Positions 48,990-60,470 of a DNA stretch of 64,000 nucleotides are shown in pieces (positions within the stretch are counted from its first letter, which is position 1; each line of letters opens with the position of its first letter). The notes under the pieces are model-generated. The model was not told where the DNA came from. It saw nothing but the letters and a program-made list of their open reading frames with translations, and searched no databases. The stretch spans positions 3,326,501-3,390,500 of the forward strand of contig NC_066606.1 of the NCBI RefSeq assembly GCF_905475345.1, given 5' to 3'. This DNA is from Vespula vulgaris. Its lineage: Eukaryota > Arthropoda > Insecta > Hymenoptera > Vespidae. The position numbers and the translations under genes are program-made.

Positions 48990-50035
48990 TAAGAAAGGAA
49001 CATGTACAGATGGACAACCGTTAATGTAAAAAATTACAGATTTAAACGATCATTAACGCAACATAAGTATATAAATTGCTAAATAGAGAACAGAAACTAA
49101 TGAAAAGTTGTTATCGTGATCATCATAATTGTTTCAAGATGAATTATATTACAGCATCAACGTCTTCTCGTAACCACACAATCCTATCGAATCTTTAAAT
49201 TTTTCTATATATATTTCAGCCGTACTATTTGAAACATTGAATATAGGATACTACATATTTTAAAATGCTTTCTCTTATGTTTCGTCCCAATGATATTTGT
49301 TATTTTTTTGAAAGATTCGATTGAAGCTAATCGGGGATTGTATGTATTTTCGAAAATCGTTACCTAGCCATGTAAGACCACGAATGACTTTTGTATGCGA
49401 AAATACTGACAAATACATTAAACTACTAAGCTCTCTTTCTCGCGAAATAGTGTCATCTCCTGTTTTCTATTCGTGTGTAGATTATTATGCAGACACTGCT
49501 TTTTAACACAGGAAAAATTATTGCATTACTTACTCTGTTACAGTCATTTATAAGTGTGCGATTTGTTTAATGTGCTCCTTTGTTATTGATTCACCAATAT
49601 AGAAACGATTACACTCTCTTCTACGATATCTGATTAGTCTTCACTGAATCGGTTAAACGACTTAAGTTTATTTTTCTCTATGTGAAAGTTCAAAGATGTT
49701 GCAAGATTGTGAAGAGATATATAAGAGTAAAGAGCAGGTTACGCAGTCGAAATGGAAGTGTTCTTCGAGAATCTTCTTTCGTAACACGAAGGTTCCTAAG
49801 AGTAGAAAACGGAAGAAGTGGGGGAAGATTTCTGACCAATTGGAAGTTTCGTCGTGGAAGTGGGAATAGTGAAGCTTATGATTTATAGCTAGTCGGGTAT
49901 AGTGGATTGACGCATATTATGTTTGTATGTGTATGTTATATAATATGAATCAGCTTGTACAATTATATTGATAATAATAAAGCCGATGATGTTGATGGTA
50001 ATAAAAAGAATACACAATGATAATAATAATATTAA
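48990..50035 (+). repeat. K-M block 5
   Basis: Inverted copy of 6,430-7,500, with the same short frames at 49,321-49,506 and 49,682-49,888. Confidence 0.7.
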
Positions 50036-50039
50036 GTAA

Positions 50040-50415
50040 TAAGTTGTTTATAAACCCTCATCAGATAAACGAGACTGGTTCAAAAAATTTTCATCTAAGT
50101 AATGATCTTCGTAACTATATCTTCGTAACCGATCGGATTATTCGAGGCAACTTATATATCTGTGCGTTGAGTGTTTATAATATGTATATATACACACACA
50201 CACACACACGTACAATATGACAGGACATTTTTCACAATGCCCTTCCCAAGTCCCTGCTATGGTCGACAACAGAACGCAGTCGATCAATAACGATGTCGGC
50301 GTCTTCGGAATAGTCCCCTTCGAGCCACACCCTTAGTACTGAGCAATGCTCCTACTTTTTTAGATATAACTGGGACTCAGCTTTCGAAATATGAAATAGC
50401 TAGTTTTCTGTATCC
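50040..50415 (-). repeat. RB block 5 with CA microsatellite
   Basis: Inverted copy of RB2; (CA)n at about 50,192-50,209. Confidence 0.75.
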
Positions 50416-50654
50416 ATTTTTGATCATTCATTAAATCACATAAAAAATTACCGATTATATAAGAAATAATAACGGGTTTTTTAACTGAGACTAATTTTTT
50501 TGATGATACAAGCCGGAGCAGGATATTGTACAGAAACGTGTCATATGAACTCGGAGGAACATCATTTAGGACTAACTACATGCAATTCGGCTGAATTAAA
50601 ATTTTCTTCTAACAGAATAGAAAATAAAGGACCGTCCTTCGCATAATAAATAAA

Positions 50655-51269
50655 GGGACAGAGAGAGGGAAAAGAAAAAAGAGAGAGAGTGGAAGACAAG
50701 GTGTGAGTGAGACAGGATGAGAAAAAGAGGGGTAGAGGGAAAAACAGAAATTAAAAAGAAAAAATACAAAGTTACCTTACATTTCATCCATTTATAACAC
50801 TGGAAATACATATTCCTCCGAATTTTGTTTATTTAATCGTACTGAATCTATAACTGCAGATATGCCCACATTTTTGGAAATATTTGCCCATGTTTAATAT
50901 AAGTATCGTCCACGATCAAACCGATTGTAAGATATTTCATCCAAATAATTGCTATCTTCACTTTTGCTTTAATTTTATCAATAGTGATACATACAATTAA
51001 TATTCCAACAGCTTTACTTTAACAATATATGAAGTATATTATCTTTTCGACAGTATCTTCTCGGCACAATTTCCCGACAATATCTTCCCTTAGCGTTTTG
51101 TTGGTTACCTATACTTATCAACTGATTGATATACTAAGTGATATACTGTTCTTTTATATTTCAATCATATATTATTTTATAAAACCTGTTTTTTCTCCTC
51201 AGTGCGTTCGAACTCTTGACATTTTCCTTTTCCTTTTCTTACTCGTATGACCACTATTTCATCACGCTT
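50655..51269. mobile_element. Insertion/deletion segment of about 615 bp
   Basis: In the left arm gcataataaataaa is followed directly by tcacgcttttcttatatc (5,800-5,835, 14,385-14,410, inverted). Here about 615 bp separate them, and the same segment is present at 63,445-64,000. No terminal repeats or target duplication are obvious, so insertion and deletion are equally possible. No coding frame is supported in it. Confidence 0.4.
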
Positions 51270-51298
51270 TTCTTATATCGATGCTCGTTTTTATATTT

Positions 51299-51341
51299 TC
51301 TCTCTCTCTCTCTTTCTCTCTATCTCTCTCTCTCTCTCTCC
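51299..51341. repeat. CT microsatellite
   Basis: Interrupted (CT)n tract, counterpart of the GA tract at 5,708. Confidence 0.9.
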
Positions 51342-52166
51342 CACACACACCCTCTCATTCTATTTCTTTCTCTGTCTTTTTTTTTCACATTTCTAACCGT
51401 AAATACAAGCCATCATACAAGGTATGAGCTGAATTGGTCATTAATTTCACAAGGCCTAGTTATATGTGTTTTATGGATTCGTGTTTTCTTTACAAATGTT
51501 TATTGAGTACACTACACTTTACAATGGATCAGAACAAAAGTTTATCCGAATTTCTGTATCAAAAAAGATAAGACATTGACATATCACTCATATTATTATT
51601 TAAGCAGGAGAGAAATACTTCCATATACATTTGTTTATAATTCTAACTTAGCTATAGAATTATAGGTATACATTACACATATTTTAGTTGAATAGATAAC
51701 TATAATACATATAAACCCTGAATAATAAATATTACATTTGTTTAATTATTATATTCATAAAAAATGTGAGATGAGGTCAAAACTATGTCCTATTAAGCTT
51801 CTATTATATAATATTACGTAATAAAAAAAGAATATATACACAGCAAAGTGGAGGAAATGTAAAGTAATTACCGATAATTGTATTTCTAGATTTGATGTGT
51901 ACATTAGTGTTATTGAGAACTTATGAGAGAAATAAACCTTCAAAATTCTACGTAACAGAACTAGTTTTGTATAAGATAATTAACGTCTATTTTGGGACTG
52001 CCGTTGATTTACAAAAAAAATCTAAGGAAGCACTCGATTTCCACCGGAAATATTCGTAATCGGCATCTGCCTTACCGGAAATATTCTTACATTGTACACG
52101 TAACTCTATACATTACTAAGTAGTTGATAAAATATTTATTGTTGAAAAATAAATATGTACTACTAA

Positions 52167-52216
<50 letters not shown>

Positions 52217-52232
52217 ACGTAAAGTTATAATC
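51342..52232 (+). repeat. TT upstream flank 8
   Basis: Inverted partner of 4,846-5,690. It contains a (TA)n microsatellite at 52,173-52,212 that is not expanded in the left arm. Confidence 0.7.
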
Positions 52233-52304
52233 ACAGAAAAATAATTTTTCTCTAATATATATAAAACTTTAAACATAGCAAAAAATTGGATGAAATATAT
52301 AAAC
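52233..52304 (+). promoter_or_regulatory. TATA-type promoter of TT8
   Basis: CAGAAAAATAATTT at -96 and TATATAAAC at 52,296-52,304 (-33). Confidence 0.55.
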
Positions 52305-52328
52305 TCAATTACATAGATACGTAAATAT

Positions 52329-52403
52329 AGGTCTTCGTGGCTCAGATGGCAGAGTGCTTGTTCGGCAAGTGAAAGGTCCCGGGTTCGATCCCCGGTCGTG
52401 GCA
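52329..52403 (+). tRNA. T1 of TT8, tRNA-like (atypical)
   Basis: D arm complete; T loop TTCGATC between CCGGG and CCCGG. The acceptor strand TCGTGGC has an A-to-T change that breaks a pair with T2. Confidence 0.6.
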
Positions 52404-52965
52404 CGCAGCGAAAAACTCTCCCCACCAGTTCAATCAACCAATACAAGAAAAACGGGTGAATTAGAAAGAATATATCAGGCTTCTTCTGTCAATTCGTCTA
52501 AGCATCGATTTATTGTGCGAGTATTACTAGTCTCAAATAAATGTAACAATGCTCTTTCTGTTCTGCCACCTCCCCCCCCCCCCCCCAACTACCGATACAG
52601 TGTACTCGATAACCCATTTTCCTATCACCAATTATACCTCACCTTGAACGAGTAGTTGTGTCGCAACGCACGTGACAAAAATATTATGTGGAAAATAATA
52701 ATTCCATACCCCCCTTATTCTCTGACAAAAGAAAAAAGGATTTTGGAATACAAACGCGTTAAATCAACGCAAAAAATCAATGTATTAAGAATAGAAAAAC
52801 CACAATAAACGAGCAACGCAATATATTTAAAGCATGAAAAGATGTTTGCTGATATCAGAAATCGGTTATTCTTGATGAAACAAATTGGACCCAATACCCT
52901 TTAATCCTGAATTACATCAATCACAGATGTAATTACGTGTCTGCATGTAAATCTCGCCGGAAATC

Positions 52966-53032
52966 TCCTCGGTAGCTCAAATGGTAGAGCATTCACCTGA
53001 ATAACTTTGCAAGCATTCAACAAACGAAGACT
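52966..53032 (+). other. T2 of TT8, tRNA 5'-half-like
   Basis: TCCTCGG-TA-GCTC-AAATGGTA-GAGC-A-TTCAC-CTGAA, tail ending CGAAGACTT. Anticodon stem complete; two acceptor mismatches with its T1. Confidence 0.6.
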
Positions 53033-53035
53033 TAA

Positions 53036-53043
53036 TTTTTTTT
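53036..53043 (+). terminator. T8 run after T2 (TT8)
   Basis: Eight T, two bases after T2. Confidence 0.5.
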
Positions 53044-53264
53044 CTTTTTGTTTATTCATTTTTGAGATATGTTTCAAGGAACATATAAATTTAAAATATA
53101 TACGGATTGAATAAAATATATTATTTTCTAGACATACATATCCTATCTTTTCTATCGTATTTGTAGACTTGAAAATGAGTAAAGATTTTGATCTGTTCTT
53201 TTTTTCTTTTTGTCATTTGTTTCTTCCAAATGATTTCCACAACATTTTTTTTATACTGTGTAAA

Positions 53265-54240
53265 ATAAGAAATGTACACCTACGATTAAAACACATTACA
53301 CATATATTATCGCACTGAAGAACGTATAGAACGAGATCCATACATTGATATATCGGTAATTCTCGTCGAGGACAACGGAATTTTTTTTTCATCTTAATTC
53401 GCTACGTACTTGGAAAACGAAGATATCCTCTATACATTTAATACAATTCAACGGTACTATACATTTATAAATTTTATTCTATTTTTATCACTGCAAAGAA
53501 AATGAAAAAAAAGAAAACCGAAATAAGGAAAAATAAATCGTACTCGATATGAATTAAACGAGGATGGTATTCTCCGTATCTTCTAAGTCTTACGTTTCAA
53601 TATGTAGAGACTTAGAGATATCTGTGAGAATATCTACACGAAAAATCTAATATCTAATATAATAATATAAAAATAAATTTAATCGAATTATTCTGACGAG
53701 ACAGACTGATGATCAATGCCTTCAATTCATACAAGGGATTATTTGACTCTTCATGATAATATTCCTATTACTTTGCAAAATTGAAAGCAAGCCACATCTT
53801 ATCAACGTGGCTCTTCTTATTCATTCATAATACAAAGCTGAATATCCGTCCAAGAATTATAAATTTGCAATACATGATACATAATTTTTCAAATATCAAC
53901 AAATGACTCTTTATAAGTTGAAATATTCTCTTTTGTGCTTTGCTCAAATGATACTTCATGTTTTCTATTTTAAGTTCTTTTAAGGTAACAACGAGTAATT
54001 TTATGAATCATTGAAAATAGTTAGACCTATAACACTACGAGCAAGTTTCGTATCAGCAAATAAAAGCTAAACCCTTAAACAATTAAGCTTTCATTTTCTG
54101 TAAACTATGCCATCTTCACTGATTTCAAATCTCGGGTATTCCCAGAAATAGAAAGTTTTCTGAGTTTAATAGCTCATTTCAACATTGCAAAAAAATTTTC
54201 TCAAATTCAATCAGAAAGGAACAGATGCATATGTACAACC
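53265..54240 (+). repeat. TT8 downstream linker with CGATA-rich block
   Basis: Contains tgatatatcggtaattctcg near 53,345 and the conserved cttaattcgctacgtact; most of it is deleted in the left-arm copy near 3,830. A related stretch lies at 61,200-61,780. No gene seen. Confidence 0.5.
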
Positions 54241-54249
54241 GTTAATGTA

Positions 54250-55270
54250 AAAAATTATGAATTTAAATGGGCATTTTACCAAAAATGAAGTAGATAAATT
54301 GTTAAGTAGAGATCGAAAACTAATGAAAAGTGATTACAGTGAATATCATTATTGTATCAAGAAGATGAATTATATTGTAGCGTCAACGTTTTTTCATAAC
54401 CGCATACTTTCTATGGAATCATTAAATGTATGGATTCATATATACTTCAGCACACGCCGTACTATTTGAAACTTTGAATATAGGAAATCATATATTTTAA
54501 AATGCTTTATCTTACTTTTTGTCCCTATATTATTTTTCGTTCTTTTTAACAATTCGATTCAAGCTAATCGATGAAAGAATTTTATAAATCCTTAAAAGTT
54601 GTTACCTAGACCTATAAAATGAAAGAAAACTTTTGTATATTTACGAAAATGCTGACAAATACAGTAAACTACTAAGCTTTCTTTTTCGTCAAATAGTACA
54701 ATTTCCAATGTTGTATTCCTGCATATATTATACTGCGAACACTATTTTTTAACGAAGGAAGAATTATTGCTTTACTTTCTCTATTACAGTCATTTATAAC
54801 CATGTAACGCAAGTGATCCATTTGTTTAATATGCTCTTTCTTTTTGACTCACCGAGATAGAGACGATAGCACTTTCTTCCCCGATATTCGTTTTGTCTCC
54901 ATTTAATAGGTTAATAGACTTGTGTTTCTATCTCCCATTGATAATATAGAAATGTTATAAGATTGAGAAGTTGTATGCGAGTGTGGAGAATAGATTTCGT
55001 GGTCCAAATCGAAATGTCCTTCGAACCAGCTGGAGGTTTCGTCGTGAAAGCTGGAGTAGTGGAGCTTGTGTTTAAGGCTAGCAGGATAATGTGGGTTAAC
55101 ATATGTTATGTTTCTTTGTGTATGCTATTCTGTAGAAAGCAATTTTGTTACAATTATAATGATAATAATTAACCCGATGGTGTTGATAATGATAAGAAAA
55201 ATATACAATGATAATAGTAATATTAAATGATAGTAATAATATCGAAAAGGTTACATAATAATGATGATCA
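54250..55270 (+). repeat. K-M block 6
   Basis: Diverged copy, inverted relative to 3,000-3,850 and 23,165-24,180; its short frames are in different phases from those of other copies. Confidence 0.65.
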
Positions 55271-55559
55271 TAATGTGGATATTTGAGTGGAATGTATACA
55301 GTAAATATAAATTTTTGGACAAAAAATGAACTTCATAATTTTAAGATTTCACGTAAGGCTAAGGACTTACCCTTGCCATGATAGAAAACGATGTTCAACG
55401 TTTTTGCGTGATAAATGTGCTTTATCGGTATACAATATTATAATAAAGTACGCTTTATTCACATTCATCGGCCAGTAATCCTATGATGACGAATAGTTAA
55501 AAAATACATTTTCAAGTTTCACTTTTACGGATATTTCGGTTTCCTTATCTTTGTAAAGC

Positions 55560-55656
55560 CTGGTCAGATACACAAGATCTGTCCGTAAACTCTTCGATCA
55601 AGGGAGGGTCTTGGTAACTAGGTAACCGCTACGAGTGTTCGGGGCAACCTTATATT

Positions 55657-55692
<36 letters not shown>

Positions 55693-55860
55693 GGAACTTT
55701 TTCGAATGCCCTTGCCAAGTCCTTGCCACAGTCCATCCACTTGATCAATAAGGACGACAGCGTCTTCGAAATAGTCCCCTTCAAACCACACCCTTAATAT
55801 AGCATTGCTCCCACGTTTTCAGATATAGCTGGAACTTAGTTTTCGAAATATCAAGCAACT
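55560..55860 (-). repeat. RB block 6 with GT microsatellite
   Basis: (GT)n at about 55,662-55,690, flanked by the ggtaaccgctacgag segment and by the ggcaagg core in inverted orientation. Confidence 0.7.
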
Positions 55861-56138
55861 AATATTTTGATACCCATTTTGATTATATGTTAACAGATAA
55901 CGGGTTTTATGACTTAGCATTATATTTTTAATTGTAGAAGCCAGAACATGATTTTGTAGATAAATGTTTTATATGAACTATGTGGACTATCATTATAGTC
56001 TAGCTACATGCAACTTGGTTGAAACGAAATTTTCTTCTAGCAGCGTATATAATAATCAGCAATAGTTTCTTCAGTTTTGTCAAAAGTAGGTAAGGAAGAG
56101 AATTGCTGTTACAATAATTAATAGAGGAGTTAGAAAGA

Positions 56139-56141
56139 GAC

Positions 56142-56200
<59 letters not shown>
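56139..56200. repeat. GA microsatellite
   Basis: Nearly pure (GA)n. Confidence 0.95.
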
Positions 56201-56201
<1 letters not shown>

Positions 56202-56419
56202 ATATTTAGAAAGAGATATAAAATTATCTTATATTCCATCCATTCATGAAAGTGAAAATTGATATTCCTTCGAGTTCGATTCGAGGATCTCATGTTTATG
56301 TATATTTTCTTCTTCGTGAAGCTGCCATAACATCGTTCATGGCTGAATTAACTATAAGAGATCATAATATAAATCATAATAACAAAAACGAAAACGAACT
56401 AAAATATACAACAAAATTT

Positions 56420-56428
<9 letters not shown>

Positions 56429-56485
<57 letters not shown>
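56429..56485. repeat. TA microsatellite
   Basis: (TA)n of about 57 bp followed by CA/TA-rich DNA to 56,540. Confidence 0.95.
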
Positions 56486-56490
<5 letters not shown>

Positions 56491-56599
56491 CACATACACA
56501 CACATGTATACGCATATATATACATATATATATACATGCGTATGTATGTATATAGCTAAATAAATACATATATGGACAATAAATAGAAACAAGTTAAAT

Positions 56600-57810
56600 A
56601 TGTATTAATAAAATATTATGTGACGTAATATGTGTTTGTGTGTCTTCGATGACTTTCATGTAATATGTAAGTAGTAGAATAATGATTATAATAATGGATT
56701 GATACGGAATATGAAAACAGTAAATTTAACTTTTTCTGGCACAAAAAATGGTGTATTCAATATTGATCGTAACTTAATACGTAAAAGCCAAACCCTTGAA
56801 GCTATTGTGTAATATTACATAACGCGTGACAATCGTCACATGAACAGAATTAATAGTTCAATGATATCCAGTTGAAGATAGGAAATTGGAAAAGGAAGAA
56901 AGACGTATGTTTATACAAGAATAAATATTATATTTTGTTTCGTTATTTCTTTCTTGAATTTTGTATTTCTTGAATAATGTATTTTTTCTGTTATTATCTC
57001 TTAAGTTGAAACAATTGTTACTCGGTTACACAATTTCAATTAAACTGTTATCTTAAATACGGGATTTAGTTAAAAGAGTGACTATAGAATTTTAATATCA
57101 ACTACACTTTTTCGAGTCTAGTATTGAGGCTAATTTTCATTTTTTCAATATGTAAAGAATTTTTTAATGTGTAAGAAAATAGAAAACTTTTGGCAATTTG
57201 TAAACCTAGGTAAGCCTAAAATACCTCCAAGTAGAATAATTGACTTGAGAAAACATTTACAACGTTTGGCTTGGTCCGTATTCAAAATTCCGATATTGCT
57301 TATAGGATGATCTATATACAAATGTGTAAGAGGACGAAGAGAAAATTATTATTTATGAGTAATACAATTTCTCTACAATTACAATAAGCAATAATAATAA
57401 GAATAGAAGAAGTATATTTGTTCTTTATATTTTTAATGTAGATTTTACGTGTACAGAATAGGTCAGAAATGAACCTATTCAAAAGGGAAATTCATGAAAT
57501 AAAGGTACTACCGTCCGAAATAATACAAATCAACAGATTTATTATTGACCTTTTACTTTTACTTCCCTATTCTTTTTTATTTTCTTTATGTTCTACTCAT
57601 AACTACTCGGTATCTCAAAAATTCATAATATCTTGCTATATATACATTGTCAGAACACATGTGAACATTATGTGTATAATAATACGTTATATCTATCTTC
57701 TTATTGATATATATGTATTACAATCAGTTAGATACATGAAAAAAATTAAAATTATATAATATTAATAATTTATAACGTAATCTATGAGTAATAAACAAAC
57801 AAAGCAATAA
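56600..57810. other. AT-rich region, no gene seen
   Basis: Single-copy in the window. The 96-codon frame at 57,469 is hydrophobic and low-complexity, without recognisable motifs. Confidence 0.35.
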
Positions 57811-57814
57811 TAAG

Positions 57815-57819
<5 letters not shown>

Positions 57820-57858
<39 letters not shown>

Positions 57859-57890
57859 CTATGTGTATATGTATATATATATATATGTTA
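57820..57890. repeat. TA microsatellite
   Basis: (TA)n interrupted by a GT-containing segment. Confidence 0.9.
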
Positions 57891-57899
57891 TCCCTTTCG

Positions 57900-58385
57900 A
57901 AAATTTCGGATTGAGAAAATTATTTATAAATATACAATATGTCAATTACGATGTATATAAAATTACGAACATGAAGGAAATATTACCATTGCTTATAAAC
58001 TAAATTGCATACTTCTTTTTATACGGGCTATTAAGGAAAAGAATTACGTATGTTATTAAAAAGTAAGGATAAGGTCATAGCGCTATATTCTGGATAGAGG
58101 ATAGTATCTATTATGAAATCGAAGTCTTCAATATAAGACCATCCTCGCTGTTCTCCACGTTTCTTTTATAATATAAAAAAATATGCACATTTAAATTGAT
58201 GTGACTTTATCGTACTATTTACTTTGCAGATATTTTCCTCCCTCACTTGTTCATATATCTGTACCAACTAATACTATAATGGTGATGGAAAGGTAATCGA
58301 TACTGTCGACTTGGTGCCAGTTAGACCATCAATATTTTTATTTAATATTTTTTTAAAATTAACAAATTATTCTATGGTTTAAACA
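57900..58385 (+). repeat. Q block, diverged third copy
   Basis: Same orientation as 43,100-43,575, with many substitutions and indels; the long frame of the other copies is interrupted here. Confidence 0.6.
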
Positions 58386-59131
58386 TTCCTCATATGTGTT
58401 ATATCGATTTGTGTTTTCTTTGCATATTTTCCTTGATAACAGTACACTTTACCATTGCACATAACAAAAATTCATCCAACTTTCTAAATCAAAGAAAATA
58501 TAACTTCTACGTTTCACCCACATAATTATAAGGAGACTTTATAGAGAGAAATACTTCTATCCACATTTGTTATGCCTTCAGCGAAATAATTACACAGATA
58601 TATTAAACATATTTTAATTGAATATATTACTATAATACTTATAGATGCTGAATAATATATATTTCATTTTTTAATTATTATATTCATAAAAAATGTAAGA
58701 TCAAAACTACGTCTCTCGATTTTATTTAAGCTTCTATTATACAATATTACATAATAAAAAAAGGAAGACATACGTACAATGGAGGAGATGTAAATTAATT
58801 ATCGATATACTGTATTTATACCTTTAGATATATACGTAAGTGTTATCAAGAACGTTTTAGAAAAATAAAACTTAAAAATTCCACTAAACAGAACAAGATT
58901 TCGTGTAAAATAATTAACTTCTACTTTATACTTTCCGCAGCCTTTTTTAAGAAATCTTCGGAAGCACTTGGTTTCTTCCGTAACTGTTCGTAATCGGCAC
59001 TTGATTTAACACAAGTATTCTTAAAGCGTTACATATATCTATATATTACTAAATAATTCATTAAAAGTTTATTGTTAAAAGATAAGCATGTATTACTAAG
59101 TTGAATATAGTATTACATAGATATATGATCG
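58386..59131 (+). repeat. TT upstream flank 9
   Basis: Diverged copy of the TT flank leading to TT9. Confidence 0.6.
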
Positions 59132-59204
59132 CAGAAAAATAATTTCTCTATGATATATATAATATTTGATAAACATACAGATAAATTGGATGTGGTATAT
59201 AAAC
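59132..59204 (+). promoter_or_regulatory. TATA-type promoter of TT9
   Basis: CAGAAAAATAATTT at -97, AAATTG before the TATA, and TATATAAAC at 59,196-59,204 (-33). The 24 bp spacer to T1 is quite different in sequence from other copies. Confidence 0.6.
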
Positions 59205-59228
59205 ATATTTATATAAAGACGAAGCCAT

Positions 59229-59303
59229 AGGTCTTCGTAGCTCAGGTGTTAGGACGCTTGTTCGGCGAGTGAAAGGTTTCAGGTTCGAATCCTGGTCGAG
59301 GAA
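59229..59303 (+). tRNA. T1 of TT9, tRNA-like (atypical)
   Basis: T arm TCAGG-TTCGAAT-CCTGG differs from CCGGG/CCCGG but stays fully paired (G-C to A-T inside, one T-G). The acceptor is TCGAGGA. The D stem is weak (GCTC/GGAC). The 3' anticodon strand is GTGAA, preceded by CGA. Confidence 0.6.
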
Positions 59304-60100
59304 CTCTTTGCAACTTTTCCAACTGAACTCGTTTTGTACGTTGTTGATTCTACGAATTTATCCAAGATCATTTCGGGTTAAATTGTAAATTCTGATTCCC
59401 CGTATTGAGTCCCCCTATATTTCCGCTTTTCCTATCACTTTACCATACGCACCCTTTGATGAAATAATCGTCTCATAGATATCTCAAAACGAACATAGGT
59501 GACGACCACTTTATGTAATATTTAAATACCCCCCTCTGAAGTTTGAGAAAAAAAAAAGATTAAACATTTCAATAACTATTGAACAAAAAAAAAATACGAT
59601 TAGTTTGTGTGAAACCCAAAAGAAGAGTTTTCATGTGCTATATCTCGTATTAAGGATTAGAAAAACCACAATTATATAAAATGATTTGTTGAGGAAATCG
59701 TATACTTTCCATTTTTCAATCACCTTCACCACGCCCCTTGAAATAAACATTATTTGTCCACCGAATTCCTGACTAATAATATATTATCAATACCCTTCTA
59801 CCCGACAAATGAAAAAAATTAGAAAATCACCACAATTAAAGTGAAATTCTAAATACAACCGATTGTGTGGAATCAAAAAGGACATATATAAATTTACACA
59901 AACGCATTTAAGAATATGTAAAAAATCACGATAAAATAATTAGCAAAATAGAGAAAATTAAAAAGAGTCTTTGTATAGAAAGTATCGTATCTGAAATGCC
60001 TTATTCCTGACGATGAAAATTGAACCAAATCCCCTTTCGTATCGAGTTATAGCAATTACAGATGTTTAGATTCATCTGTAAGTAAAGTTAGGCAGAAAGT

Positions 60101-60164
60101 TCCTCGATAGCTCAGATGGTAGAGCATTCACCCGAAAATGTTTGTAGGCAACTAGCGAAGACCT
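60101..60164 (+). other. T2 of TT9, tRNA 5'-half-like
   Basis: TCCTCGA-TA-GCTC-AGATGGTA-GAGC-A-TTCAC-CCGAA. It pairs seven of seven (acceptor) and five of five (anticodon stem) with its T1, and the tail CGAAGACCT pairs nine of nine with AGGTCTTCG. Confidence 0.7.
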
Positions 60165-60166
60165 AA

Positions 60167-60174
60167 TTTTTTTT
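60167..60174 (+). terminator. T8 run after T2 (TT9)
   Basis: Eight T followed by C and a further long T stretch. Confidence 0.5.
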
Positions 60175-60369
60175 CTTTTTTTTTTTAATTTTTGTGATAT
60201 GTTTCAAGGAAGATTCAAATTTAAAATATATACGGATTCAATAAATTATGTCAATTCGTATAGAAATATCATACTTATTTTCAAACTTATTTGCATGATT
60301 GTTAACGAATACAAAATTTTAATTTGTTTTTTTTTTCTATTAGTCATGTGATTCTTCCAAATGATTTCC

Positions 60370-60470
60370 AATATATTCTTTTTTATATTTATATATATTA
60401 TAATTATATATATTATATTATATTTATAATTATAGATATTATATTATTATATACTATATATATTGTATTA
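60370..60470. repeat. AT-only low-complexity insertion
   Basis: About 100 bp made almost only of A and T (tatattataattatata pattern), inserted between the two parts of the T2 downstream block compared with TT7. Confidence 0.7.

Larger units (their letters stand above)
52329..53043 (+). ncRNA. TT8: split tRNA-like RNA unit
   Basis: Inverted-arm counterpart of TT1, spacer 562 bp, hairpin GCGTT/AACGC near 52,754. The C-rich tract is expanded to C15 (52,572-52,586). Before the terminal run the RNA strand has two T4 runs and about nine A4 or longer runs. Confidence 0.6.
59229..60174 (+). ncRNA. TT9: longest split tRNA-like RNA unit
   Basis: Spacer of 797 bp, about 270 bp longer than usual and diverged in its 5' two thirds; the last 150 bp before T2 keep the family pattern. 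Acceptor pairing is the best in the window: TCGAGGAACT of T1 and AGTTCCTCGA around T2 form ten uninterrupted pairs. The CGATA-type block is at 60,505-60,560. Confidence 0.6.
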
